Positions 17,240 to 24,980 of a stretch of DNA of 64,000 bases are shown one piece after another. The position numbers and the translations under genes were made by a program. Source of the DNA: Pontitalea aquivivens (GTDB taxonomy: Bacteria > Pseudomonadota > Alphaproteobacteria > Rhodobacterales > Rhodobacteraceae). Under the pieces are notes generated by a model, which saw only the letters and a list, made by a program, of their open reading frames with translations, was not told where the DNA came from and made no database searches. How positions within the stretch are numbered: the stretch's first letter is position 1; every line of letters begins with the position of its first letter. The stretch lies in contig NZ_JBKFEY010000001.1 of the NCBI RefSeq assembly GCF_046507575.1, positions 186,001 to 250,000 on the forward strand, written 5' to 3'.

Positions 17240-17751
17240 CGCTTGCCCTGTGTGCCGTGGCGCTGGTCGCCGCGGCCTGTGCGCCCGGTGATGACATCCC
17301 GGCGCGGCGGGATGACGCTGTGCGCATCGCATCGGTCGCGCTGTTCGCGCCCGACCGCTTTGCGGGGCGCTGGCATGTGGCGCAATCGCATGTGCCGGGC
17401 TGTGCGGGCGCGGTGCAGGATTGGGCGATGGCGGGGCCGGGGCGCTATCGGCTGGCGGGCACCGATTGCACGGGCCGCGTCCCCGCGCCGCTGACGGGGG
17501 GCGCGGTGGTGACCGGCCCGGGCGGGCGGATCATGGCCGATGCCGCCTTTGGCCGCGAGCCGGTCTTTGTGCTGTGGGTCGATGAGGGCTATCGGGTGGC
17601 GGTGCTGGGCACGCCCTCGGGGCGCTGGGCGCAGGTTCTGTCGCGCGATCCGGTGCCGCGTCCCGATCTGGCGACAGCGGCGCGTGAGGTTCTGGCCTTC
17701 AACGGCTATGATCTGGCGCAGATCGGCGCGATGCCGGGACCTGTGCCATGA
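17227..17751 (+). CDS. Lipocalin-like lipoprotein (Blc-type)
   Basis: Predicted outer-membrane lipoprotein of 174 residues with a lipocalin-like beta-barrel. The lipobox is 'VAAAC' (Cys18). The lipocalin GxW motif appears as 'FAGRWHVAQS', and the later strand 'VLWVDEGYRVAVLG' followed by 'RWAQVLSRDP' matches the Blc layout. Family members bind fatty acids or lysophospholipids in the periplasm. It overlaps the genes on both sides (13 bp upstream, ATGA downstream), suggesting one operon with the Cys-rich lipoprotein and the AEC transporter. Confidence 0.78.
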   Translation: MRAVTLALCAVALVAAACAPGDDIPARRDDAVRIASVALFAPDRFAGRWHVAQSHVPGCAGAVQDWAMAGPGRYRLAGTDCTGRVPAPLTGGAVVTGPGGRIMADAAFGREPVFVLWVDEGYRVAVLGTPSGRWAQVLSRDPVPRPDLATAAREVLAFNGYDLAQIGAMPGPVP

Positions 17752-18674
17752 TCGGGGTCTGGCTGGCGATCGCGCCCACCTTCGTGCTGATCGTGCTTGG
17801 CTATGGCCTGCGCCGGGGAGGTATTCCGTCGTTCGAATTCTGGAACCTGAATGACCGGCTGGTCTATTGGGTGCTGATGCCGGCGCTGTTCTTTGCCAAG
17901 ATCTCGGCGGCGGATCTGGGCGCGGCGCCTGTGGGCGGGTTCGCGGGTATCCTTTGCGCGGGTTTTTTCGCCGCCGTGGCCTTTGGCTGGCTGGCGCAGC
18001 GGCTGGCGCGGCTGGCGCCGGAACAGGGCACGGGTGTGATTCAGGGCGCGGGGCGGTTCAACACCTTCGTGGGCCTGGCGATCGCCGAGGCGCTGTATGG
18101 CCCGGGCGGGTTGCAGGCGGCGGTGCTGGGGTCGGCGCTGCTGGTGCCGGTGGTCAATGTGGTGATGGTCACGGCGCTGGCGGGGATGCTGGGGCTGGGC
18201 GGGGGATCGCGGCTGGGGGGCACGCTGCGTGAACTGGTGCGCAACCCGCTGATCCTGTCGATCCTGCTGGGGCTGGGGTTCAACGCGCTGGGGCTGCACC
18301 ATGTGCCGGTGCTGCATGATACCGCGCTGGTGCTGGGGCAGGGCGCGCTGCCGGTGATGTTGCTGTGCGTCGGGGCAAACCTGCGCCTGCAGGGGATACG
18401 CCCGGTGATCGGGCCGGTGATACTGGCTGCGACCGGCAAGCTGGTGGTGTTTCCGGCGGTGACGCTGGCGGCGATCTGGCTGATCGGCCCGCCGATCCTG
18501 GTGGCGCAGGTGGCCATGATCTATGCCGCCCTGCCGGTCGCGGTGGCGGCCTATTCGCTGGCGCGCCAGATGGGGGCGGACGCGGGGCTGATGGCGGCGA
18601 TGATCACTGCGCAGACGATTGCGGCCTTCATCACCATTCCGCTGACGCTGGCGCTGGTGCCGCTGCTTTACTGA
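17748..18674 (+). CDS. AEC family transporter
   Basis: Predicted inner-membrane carrier of the auxin efflux carrier family, 308 residues with about ten membrane helices in two five-helix halves. The family's mid-protein Asn-Pro and the helix-breaking regions ('GAGRFNTFVGLAIAEALYG', 'LPVAVAAYSLARQMGAD') are present. Bacterial members carry malonate, other carboxylates or amino acids; the substrate here is unknown. ATGA overlap joins it to the lipocalin gene, and the 3' end overlaps the convergent Nudix gene by 7 bp. Confidence 0.9.
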   Translation: MIGVWLAIAPTFVLIVLGYGLRRGGIPSFEFWNLNDRLVYWVLMPALFFAKISAADLGAAPVGGFAGILCAGFFAAVAFGWLAQRLARLAPEQGTGVIQGAGRFNTFVGLAIAEALYGPGGLQAAVLGSALLVPVVNVVMVTALAGMLGLGGGSRLGGTLRELVRNPLILSILLGLGFNALGLHHVPVLHDTALVLGQGALPVMLLCVGANLRLQGIRPVIGPVILAATGKLVVFPAVTLAAIWLIGPPILVAQVAMIYAALPVAVAAYSLARQMGADAGLMAAMITAQTIAAFITIPLTLALVPLLY

Positions 18675-19414
18675 AGCCTGCGAAAGATCGATTTCGGCCC
18701 GGAATTGTCAAAGAAGGGCACGCTGGCGGGGGGCGGGATCGGGCCCTGGCCCGCGGCCTCGACAAGGGCGGCGACCTCGGCCAGGGCGACCTCGGTGATG
18801 AAGGGCAGGTTCAGGCGCCGCGCTTCATGCAGGGGGACCCAGTGCAGGTGCGACAGCTCATCGCAGGCGCGCGAGAAATCGTCGGGGTCGCCGATCACCC
18901 GTGCGGCATCGGCCACGAAAAAGCGCGCGTCAAAGCGGCGCGGCCGGCCGGGGGGCGTGATTGCCCGAAAGACAAAGCGCAGCGCCCCGGCCGCCGGCAA
19001 AAGCCCCTCGGCGGCGAAGCCCGCCCAGTCATCGGGGATGGCGCCGGGCCAGGTGCCGCGCGCCCCCAGCGCAAGGCCGGTTTCTTCCCATAGTTCACGC
19101 ACCGCCGCCGCCGCCAGCATCGCCGCGCCACCCGCCGGGGCGAACTGATCCAGCCGCGCGGTGCAGGCCGCATCCAGCGGTGCCGCCAGCGGCACCAGCC
19201 GGTCATCGGCATCCACCGCGCCGCCCGGAAAGACGTATTTCGAGGGCATGAAGGCCGCCCCCGCCCCGCGCATCCCCATCAGCACCGAAGGCCCCCCGGG
19301 CATGTCGCGGCGCAGCAGAAGGATGGTCGCGGCATCGCGGATGCGGGTCTTGTCCTGTGCGGCGGGTGCCGTGGCGGGGGCCGGCTGCGTGCCGGGGGCG
19401 GTGGTGTCAGACAT
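18668..19414 (-). CDS. Nudix hydrolase family protein
   Basis: Predicted nucleotide-diphosphate hydrolase, 248 residues from the ATG at 19414. The strand entry 'KYVFPGGAVDADD' and helix 'AVRELWEETGLALG' form a Nudix box split by a long insert between its two halves. This arrangement is seen in NUDT19-like CoA or nucleotide-sugar hydrolases. The start overlaps the DUF983 stop as ATGTCTGA, so the two genes are coupled. A longer start at 19447 would run further into DUF983 and is less likely. Substrate unknown. Confidence 0.85.
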   Translation of the reverse strand: MSDTTAPGTQPAPATAPAAQDKTRIRDAATILLLRRDMPGGPSVLMGMRGAGAAFMPSKYVFPGGAVDADDRLVPLAAPLDAACTARLDQFAPAGGAAMLAAAAVRELWEETGLALGARGTWPGAIPDDWAGFAAEGLLPAAGALRFVFRAITPPGRPRRFDARFFVADAARVIGDPDDFSRACDELSHLHWVPLHEARRLNLPFITEVALAEVAALVEAAGQGPIPPPASVPFFDNSGPKSIFRRLQ

Positions 19415-19817
19415 CGGCGAGCCCGGCCGGTTCGGCGCCAAAGCCATGCATCCGCCGCGACCACTGGATCGCCACGATCATGCCCTTGAACAGGGGCAGC
19501 AGCGTCAGCGACAGCACCACGCAGCCGGTGGTGAAGATGGCGATCATCGTCATCGGGTCGGGGCGAAAGGTCACGAAGGCCCACATCAGCAGCGGCGCCA
19601 TCAGGTGTCCCACGATCAGGATGGTCAGATAGGCCGGTCCGTCATCGGCGCGGTGATGGGAAAACACCTCATGGCAGGCGGGGCATTCGTCGCGCACGCG
19701 CAGATAGCCCTGCAGCAGCCGCCCCTTGCCACAGGCCGGGCAGCGGCACATCAGCCCGCGCAGCACCGCGGGGCCCATCGGGCGGTCGTCTTCCAGATCG
19801 GTATCGGTGGCAGCCAT
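19407..19817 (-). CDS. DUF983 membrane protein
   Basis: Small inner-membrane protein, 136 residues. Two cysteine pairs near the N-terminus ('CRCPACGKG' at about 24-32 and 'CPACHE' near 45) suggest a zinc ribbon on the cytoplasmic side. Two membrane helices follow (about 62-83 and 90-110). This matches DUF983, which is widespread in alphaproteobacteria, sometimes near cytochrome oxidase assembly genes. The ATG at 19817 has AAGGAG upstream. Function unknown. Confidence 0.88.
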   Translation of the reverse strand: MAATDTDLEDDRPMGPAVLRGLMCRCPACGKGRLLQGYLRVRDECPACHEVFSHHRADDGPAYLTILIVGHLMAPLLMWAFVTFRPDPMTMIAIFTTGCVVLSLTLLPLFKGMIVAIQWSRRMHGFGAEPAGLADV

Positions 19818-19890
19818 CGTGATCTCCTTCGCTTGGGCCTTTATCCACGGAATGGCGGCGCAGGGAAAGCACACAATGTCACGCTTTGGT

Positions 19891-19904
19891 GAACGGCGCC
19901 GTTC
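19891..19904. promoter_or_regulatory. Perfect 14-bp palindrome in a divergent promoter region
   Basis: GAACGGCGCCGTTC lies between the DUF983 gene (minus) and the EF-hand gene (plus). It is a candidate operator; I do not recognise the regulator. Confidence 0.4.
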
Positions 19905-19982
19905 GGGCGACGGAAGGGCGCGGCCTGCGCGTTTGGTTGGCATGACGGCGCGGATGCCGTGGTGAACACAGGAGACGACAGA

Positions 19983-20666
19983 ATGAAACGCAGCTTCAGG
20001 AATTCGGTCGCGGTGGTGCTTCTGGCGGGGGTTGGTGCCGGCCTTTCGCTGCCGGTGCTGGCGCAGGATGCAGCCCAGCCCGCCGCCCCCGGTGCAGGGG
20101 CCAGCGCCCCGGCGCCCGCGACTGGCCCGATGCGCGGCATGGGCTTTGACTTCCAGCGGTTCGATGCGGATGGCGATGGCAAGGTGACGGCCGAGGAAAT
20201 CCGCGCCGCCCGTGTGGCCGAGGCGGCGGCGCTGGATGCCGATGGCGATGGCAAGATCACGCTTGAGGAACTGGTCGCGCAGGAAATGCGCGCGGCGCAG
20301 GCCCGCATCGAGGCCCGGGCCAAGGCGCGCTTCGAGGCGCGCGACGGCGATGGCGATGGCGCGCTTTCGGCCGCCGAGCTGATGACCAACCCGATGCCCA
20401 CGCGGATGTTCCAGCGTCTGGATGCCGATGGCGATGGCGCGATCAGCGCAGCCGAACTGGCCAATGCGCAAAAGCGGATGCAGGGCCGCGATGGCAAGGG
20501 CCGCAATGACAAGGGCCGTGGCGAGGGTCGGGGTCACGGCTGGGGCAAGCGCGGCGGCGAGGGCTGCGATGCGGGCCGTGGCTGGGGCCGGGGTGATGGC
20601 TGGCGTGATGGCCGCGGTGAAGGACGCGGCGATGGCTGGGGTCCGCGCGGGCCTATGGGGAACTAA
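19983..20666 (+). CDS. Exported EF-hand protein with Gly/Arg/Trp-rich tail
   Basis: Predicted periplasmic calcium-binding protein, 227 residues. The signal peptide ends at about residue 27 ('LPVLAQ'). Four canonical EF-hand loops follow: 'DADGDGKVTAEE', 'DADGDGKITLEE', 'DGDGDGALSAAE' and 'DADGDGAISAAE'. The last 60 residues are a low-complexity tail of repeated G-R-G and G-W units with one Cys. The start at ATG 19983 follows AGGAG. It stands just upstream of an ECF sigma / anti-sigma / metal-sensor-like set on the same strand, which suggests a link between divalent cations and envelope stress; that link is inference. Confidence 0.9.
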   Translation: MKRSFRNSVAVVLLAGVGAGLSLPVLAQDAAQPAAPGAGASAPAPATGPMRGMGFDFQRFDADGDGKVTAEEIRAARVAEAAALDADGDGKITLEELVAQEMRAAQARIEARAKARFEARDGDGDGALSAAELMTNPMPTRMFQRLDADGDGAISAAELANAQKRMQGRDGKGRNDKGRGEGRGHGWGKRGGEGCDAGRGWGRGDGWRDGRGEGRGDGWGPRGPMGN

Positions 20667-20681
20667 GCCCCCGGAACGTTT

Positions 20682-20707
20682 CCCGGGCGGGGCCTGACCC
20701 GCCCGGG
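20682..20707 (+). terminator. GC-rich hairpin between the EF-hand and sigma factor genes
   Basis: Perfect 10-bp stem CCCGGGCGGG / CCCGCCCGGG with a 6-base loop and no T-run. It may attenuate read-through or protect the upstream mRNA end. Confidence 0.45.
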
Positions 20708-20751
20708 GCCGAATTGCCTTTCACGGGGTTTCGCGCTAGGCCGCAGGATGC

Positions 20752-21336
20752 ATGGATATGGCATTTGACGCGTTGACCGATGCCTCGGATGAGGCGCTGC
20801 TGGTCCTTTATGGCAATGGGGACCCCGCGGCGGCGCGCAGCCTGACGCTGCGGCTGGCGCCGCTGGCCTATCGCGCCGCCTATCGGATGCTGGGCGATGC
20901 CGCCGAGGCCGAGGATCTGAGCCAGGAGGCGATGGTACGGCTGTGGCGGATCGCGCCGGACTGGCGGCAGGGCGAGGCGAAGGTGTCCACCTGGCTTTAC
21001 CGGGTGGTGACCAATCTGGCCACCGACCGGCTGCGCCGGCGGCGCGGGCTGGGCCTGGACGAGGCGCCCGAACCGGAAGATGGCCGGCCCGCCGTGCTGG
21101 ATGTGATGATCGCGGCGGACCGGGCCGCGGCGCTGCAGGCCGCGCTGGACCGGCTTCCGGCGCGGCAACGTCAGGCGGTGGTGCTGCGCCATCTGGAAGG
21201 GCTGAGCAATCCCGAGATTGCCGAAGCGATGGATATTGGCGTCGAGGCCGTCGAAAGCCTGACGGCGCGCGGCAAACGGGCCCTGGCGGCGATGCTGGCC
21301 GGGCAACGTGGGGAATTGGGGTATGGGCATGGATGA
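20752..21336 (+). CDS. ECF-family RNA polymerase sigma factor
   Basis: Alternative sigma factor, 194 residues. Region 2 covers about 25-95 ('EDLSQEAMVRLWRIAPDW' and 'VSTWLYRVVTNLATDRLRRR'). Region 4 covers about 125-180 ('RLPARQRQAVVLRHLEGLSNPEIAEAM', the helix-turn-helix). No extra domains are seen. It is followed by a probable membrane anti-sigma gene overlapping by 8 bp and then a periplasmic sensor-like gene, an arrangement typical of ECF modules responding to envelope or metal stress. Confidence 0.95.
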   Translation: MDMAFDALTDASDEALLVLYGNGDPAAARSLTLRLAPLAYRAAYRMLGDAAEAEDLSQEAMVRLWRIAPDWRQGEAKVSTWLYRVVTNLATDRLRRRRGLGLDEAPEPEDGRPAVLDVMIAADRAAALQAALDRLPARQRQAVVLRHLEGLSNPEIAEAMDIGVEAVESLTARGKRALAAMLAGQRGELGYGHG

Positions 21337-21757
21337 CAAGATCGCAGGGGCCGGCCCCCGGATGCACGCGCAGACGGATCCGCAGACGGATCTGCCGGAG
21401 GCCGCATTTGCCGCGGCCCGCCAAAGCCCGCCTGAACCTTCGGCGGCCTTCATGGCGCGGGTTCTGGCCGAGGGGCTGGCGCAGCAGCCGCCCGCGCGGG
21501 TCGTCGCGCCGGTGCAGGCGCGCGGCCCCGGCAGTGGCAGTGGCGTTCGCGCGCAGCTTCTGGCCATGCTGGGCGGCTGGCGCGGGATTGGCGGCATGGC
21601 AACGGCGGCCTTGACTGGCGTCTGGATCGGTTTTGCCGGTATGGGGCAACTGGGCGACATCGCGGCGGGCTATCTGGGCGGCGCCGATGCGCTGGGCACG
21701 GTCGAGCTGTTGCCCGATGCGGATGTGCTGGCGATGATGCTGGATCAGGAGGGCTGA
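21329..21757 (+). CDS. Small membrane protein, probable anti-sigma factor
   Basis: Hypothetical protein of 142 residues. About 90 residues of Pro/Ala-rich cytoplasmic sequence precede one clear membrane segment (about 89-110), then a short tail. I see no zinc-binding HxxxCxxC. Position directly after the ECF sigma gene, with 8 bp overlap, and single-pass topology argue for an anti-sigma role. An in-frame ATG at 21323 and a GTG at 21308 also exist; GGGG at 21318-21321 favours 21329. Function is inferred from context only. Confidence 0.65.
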   Translation: MDDKIAGAGPRMHAQTDPQTDLPEAAFAAARQSPPEPSAAFMARVLAEGLAQQPPARVVAPVQARGPGSGSGVRAQLLAMLGGWRGIGGMATAALTGVWIGFAGMGQLGDIAAGYLGGADALGTVELLPDADVLAMMLDQEG

Positions 21758-21758
21758 G

Positions 21759-22283
21759 ATGGGCACGCAACATCAGCAACAGGCGCCTTTGGCCGCCCCC
21801 GTCCGGGCCCCGATGCGGGGCTGGGTGCGGGCGGTCTTTATCCTGTCGGTGACGCTGAACCTGCTGGTGGCGGGGGTGGTGGCCGGGGGGCTGATCGCGC
21901 GTGACCGCCACCCCATGCGCCCGCCCGTGGTCAGCGATGTCAGCGTCGGCGCGTTCACCCAGGCGCTTGATCCCGCCGACCGCGAGGCGCTGCGCCGCGC
22001 GGCCCAGGCCGAGGGGCAAAGCCTGCGCGCGATGCGCCAGTCCGCGCGCGAGGATCATCGCCGTCTGGTCGAAGCCCTGCGCGCCGACCCCTGGGATGAG
22101 GCCGCCGTGCGCGCGGTTTTTGACGCGCATCGCGACCGGCTTGTGGAACGATCGGCCTTTGGCGGGCGGTTGCTGATGGCGCGCATCACCGCGATGACCC
22201 CGGCGCAGCGGCAGGCCTTTGCCGACCGGCTGGAACAGGGCGCCGAGCGTCTGCGCGGGCGGCTGAAAGATCGCCGCGACTGA
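21759..22283 (+). CDS. Periplasmic heavy-metal sensor-like protein (CnrX/CpxP/Spy group)
   Basis: Membrane-anchored periplasmic protein of 174 residues. A membrane segment at about 24-46 is followed by a helical, Arg/Glu/Gln-rich domain with 'REALRRAAQAEGQSLRAMR' and 'MTPAQRQAFADRLEQGAERL', the pattern of the heavy-metal-resistance (CnrX-like) family. CnrX works with a membrane anti-sigma (CnrY) and ECF sigma (CnrH), and this locus has the same three parts. The gene lies 1 bp after the probable anti-sigma stop. The inducing signal is unknown. Confidence 0.8.
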   Translation: MGTQHQQQAPLAAPVRAPMRGWVRAVFILSVTLNLLVAGVVAGGLIARDRHPMRPPVVSDVSVGAFTQALDPADREALRRAAQAEGQSLRAMRQSAREDHRRLVEALRADPWDEAAVRAVFDAHRDRLVERSAFGGRLLMARITAMTPAQRQAFADRLEQGAERLRGRLKDRRD

Positions 22284-22324
22284 GCAGGGCGGAACTGAGC
22301 AGGGCGGAACTGAGCAGGGCGGAT
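22280..22324. repeat. Three tandem 15-bp repeats over the sensor gene stop codon
   Basis: CTGAGCAGGGCGGAA occurs three times in a row (last base of the third copy differs). The stop TGA of the sensor-like gene lies in the first copy; the rest fills the gap to the convergent pleD. Confidence 0.9.
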
Positions 22325-22337
22325 TGGGGGCCCTGTG

Positions 22338-23735
22338 TCAGGCGGCATCCGGCTGGCACGAGATGGCGATGCGGTTGCGCCCCTGCGCCTTTGCCCCCAG
22401 CAGCGCCAGATCGGCGCGTGCGACCAGATCCTCGACCGGCTCGCCCCCGGGGCCGCCCATCGCCAGACCGATCGACACCGTCACGGGAATGGTCCCGCAG
22501 CCCGCGCCAAGGCTTGCGGGACGATCCTGCACCAGCCGCCGGACCCGGTCCGCCGCGACCTGCGCGGCCCCGGGCGTGGTGTCGGGCAGGGCGATCAGGA
22601 ATTCCTCACCGCCGATGCGGGCCAGCAGGTCCACGTCGCGCAGATTGGCGCCAAGGCGGTGGGCGATTTCAACCAGAACGCAATCGCCCGCGGCATGGCC
22701 ATAGGTGTCATTGATCGTTTTGAACCTGTCCAGATCCAGCGCCATCACCGCAAAGCCGCGCCCGGTCAGCCGCGCGCGCTCGGCCATGCGGGCCAGATGC
22801 GGCATCGCGTAGCGGCGGTTGTAAAGCCCGGTCAGCGGATCGGTGACCGCCAGGCGCAGCCCATCGGCCACGCTTTCGCGCTTGCGATCGGCCACGCGCT
22901 TGCGCGCCAGTTGCGCGCGCAGCCGCATTGCCGCCTCTTCGGCGCGTTCGGGTGTGCCCAGATCCAGCGGCAACAGGTCGCTTGCGCCCAGATCCAGGGC
23001 GACCGCGGCGGTGTCGCGCGCGCTGTCGGGCAGGGCGATGCAGATCACGGAATGGCGCGACCCGCTGCGCGAGCGCAGTTCCGACATCAGCCGCAGCCCT
23101 TCGCCCGGTGCGGTCAGGTCGGCGGCCAGCACATAGGCATCGGGCATGTCACGGTCCTGCGGCAGGGCCAGCGCCTCTTCGCGGGTCAGTAACACCAGCC
23201 GGTCGCGCGCCATCCGGCGCGCCAGCGCCGCGCGCCAGGCCATGCCGGTGTCGCGGCCGGGCGCGACCAGTGCGATCCGGGCAGGCCGGTCGAAGGCGGG
23301 ATTGGCCTCGGCAAAACCAAGCGCGCGGCAGGTGCTTTCGTGCAGCTGCAGTTCCGCATCGGTTTCGCGGCCGCGCAGCAGGCTGCGCATGCGCGCCAGC
23401 AGCACCAGTTCATCCAGCGGCTTGACAAACAGGTCATCCGCGCCTGCGCGCAACGCCGCCAGCCGCATCGCGGGCAGCGCATCGCTGGACACCAGAATCA
23501 CCGGAATCGCCGCGCTGGCGGGTGCGCGTTTCAGCCGGCGGCAGGTTTCCAGCCCGTCCATTCCCGCCAGCTGCACATTCAGCAGGATCAGATCGGGTCG
23601 TTCCTGGCTGGCGATGCGCAGCGCCTCGGCGCCGGTATCGGCCTGCAGGATGTCATATCGCGCGCTGGAAAGTTTCACTTTCAGCACGATGCGATTTGTG
23701 GCCACATCGTCCACGATCAGGATTTTTCCTGCCAC
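22338..23735 (-). CDS. pleD: PleD-type response regulator with GGDEF diguanylate cyclase domain
   Basis: Predicted cytoplasmic c-di-GMP synthase, 465 residues (Caulobacter PleD 454). Domain order is receiver 1 (about 1-125), receiver-like adaptor (about 160-280) and GGDEF (about 300-460). The GGDEF motif reads 'GGEEF' (active form) and the inhibitory site RxxD is present ('RDVD'). In receiver 1 the phospho-acceptor position 53 is Asn ('DLILLNVQLAGMDG'); PleD normally has Asp there. I chose GTG 23735 because the protein then begins right at receiver strand 1 as in PleD; ATG 23777 is the alternative. It is divergent from a DUF3572 gene. Confidence 0.92.
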   Translation of the reverse strand: MAGKILIVDDVATNRIVLKVKLSSARYDILQADTGAEALRIASQERPDLILLNVQLAGMDGLETCRRLKRAPASAAIPVILVSSDALPAMRLAALRAGADDLFVKPLDELVLLARMRSLLRGRETDAELQLHESTCRALGFAEANPAFDRPARIALVAPGRDTGMAWRAALARRMARDRLVLLTREEALALPQDRDMPDAYVLAADLTAPGEGLRLMSELRSRSGSRHSVICIALPDSARDTAAVALDLGASDLLPLDLGTPERAEEAAMRLRAQLARKRVADRKRESVADGLRLAVTDPLTGLYNRRYAMPHLARMAERARLTGRGFAVMALDLDRFKTINDTYGHAAGDCVLVEIAHRLGANLRDVDLLARIGGEEFLIALPDTTPGAAQVAADRVRRLVQDRPASLGAGCGTIPVTVSIGLAMGGPGGEPVEDLVARADLALLGAKAQGRNRIAISCQPDAA

Positions 23736-23833
23736 GGTGCCACGCGCTCCCTTTACGTTCCGTATCCGCGTCGTCATCTTTCGGGACAAATGGTTAACAA
23801 ACCCTTTCCGCAAATCCTTACCGGAGGCATGGC

Positions 23834-24121
23834 ATGGCAGAAATGCGGCAGGAATCCGCCCAGGTTCTGGCGATCAGGGCGCTGGGCTGGATCGCGGCGC
23901 GCGATGAGGTGTTCCAGGCCTTTCTGGGCGCGACCGGGGCGGGGGTTGCGGAATTGCGCGCCCGCGCGCAAGATCCCGAATTCCTGTGCGCGGTGCTTGA
24001 TTTCCTGTTGATGCAGGACGAATGGGTGATCGGCTTTGCGCAAGAGGCGGGGGTTTCCCCCGAGGCCCCCCTGCAGGCGCGTGCGGCGCTGGGCGGCGGC
24101 GACATGGCGCATTGGACGTGA
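23834..24121 (+). CDS. DUF3572 family protein
   Basis: Small, probably all-helical cytoplasmic protein of 95 residues ('VLAIRALGWIAARDEVFQAF', 'DFLLMQDEWVIGFAQEAG'). DUF3572 proteins are almost confined to alphaproteobacteria and are often found divergent from pleD, as here. Function unknown. Its stop overlaps a GTG of the following HAD gene (GTGA), so the two may be coupled. Confidence 0.88.
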   Translation: MAEMRQESAQVLAIRALGWIAARDEVFQAFLGATGAGVAELRARAQDPEFLCAVLDFLLMQDEWVIGFAQEAGVSPEAPLQARAALGGGDMAHWT

Positions 24122-24129
24122 CCGGATCC

Positions 24130-24876
24130 ATGGGGGAGGCTGTGGGGCATCAGATTTCCGCGATCCTGTTCGACAAGGATGGCACCCTGTTCGATTTTCA
24201 TGCCAGCTGGGGCGTCTGGGCGCGCGATGAGCTGTTGGCGTTAAGCGCGGGCGATGCCGGGCTGGCCGAAACCCTGGCCGGTGCGATCGGTTACAGTTTT
24301 GCCCCGCCCGGGCCCGATGGCCGCCGCGCGGCGGGCCGGTTCGCGCCCCATTCGCCGGTGATCGCGGGCACGGTCGAAGAGGTGGCCGACCTGTTGCTGC
24401 CGTATCTGCGCGGGCAGGACCGCCCCGCGCTGATCGCGCAGATGAACGCCCGCGCCGCCCGCGCCCCGCTGGCCCCGGCGGTGCCGCTGCGCCCGTTGCT
24501 GGGCGATCTGCGCGGCCGCGGCCTGCGCATCGGCCTTGCCACCAATGATGCCGAGGCCCCGGCGCGCGCGCATCTGACCCATGCCGGGGTGCTGGATCTG
24601 TTCGATTTCGTCGCAGGCTATGACAGCGGCCATGGCGCCAAGCCCGCGCCGGGGCAGTTGCTGGCCTTTGCCGCAGCGGTGGGCGTTGCGCCGGCCAGCG
24701 TCGTGATGGTGGGCGACAGCCGCCACGATCTGCGCGCGGGGCGTGCGGCGGGCATGCGCGCGCTGGCGGTGCTGAGCGGGCCCGCCAGCGCCGAGGATCT
24801 GGCGCCCGAGGCCGATGCGGTCCTGCCCGACATCGGCGCGATCCCGGCCTGGCTGGACGCGCTGCGTCGCGCCTAG
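24130..24876 (+). CDS. HAD-superfamily hydrolase (phosphoglycolate phosphatase-like)
   Basis: Predicted phosphatase of 248 residues. HAD motif I is 'LFDKDGTLFDF' (about 14-24), motif II 'IGLATNDAEAPA', motif III the Lys in 'GHGAKPAPGQ', and motif IV 'MVGDSRHDLRAG'. The helical cap between motifs I and II marks subclass IA, as in Gph. The substrate could be 2-phosphoglycolate or another small phosphate ester. ATG 24130 is used; a GTG at 24118 overlapping the DUF3572 stop is an equally plausible coupled start. Confidence 0.92.
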   Translation: MGEAVGHQISAILFDKDGTLFDFHASWGVWARDELLALSAGDAGLAETLAGAIGYSFAPPGPDGRRAAGRFAPHSPVIAGTVEEVADLLLPYLRGQDRPALIAQMNARAARAPLAPAVPLRPLLGDLRGRGLRIGLATNDAEAPARAHLTHAGVLDLFDFVAGYDSGHGAKPAPGQLLAFAAAVGVAPASVVMVGDSRHDLRAGRAAGMRALAVLSGPASAEDLAPEADAVLPDIGAIPAWLDALRRA

Positions 24877-24902
24877 CGGGCGCTGCCGCATCCGGCCCCC
24901 CG

Positions 24903-24936
24903 CACTGGCATTTCCGGGCCACTGGCAATTCCGGGC
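24903..24936. repeat. Two tandem 17-bp repeats
   Basis: CACTGGCATTTCCGGGC is followed directly by the same sequence with one T-to-A change, in the gap between the HAD and DUF4153 genes. Confidence 0.85.
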
Positions 24937-24980
24937 GCGCGGGTCTAGCGTTCGGGTGAACGCTTTTCGACGGAGGTCGC

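Noticed and set aside
20673..20677. GGAAC as an ECF-type -35 for autoregulation of the sigma gene
   Set aside because: No matching -10 at the right distance, and the site overlaps the intergenic hairpin region.
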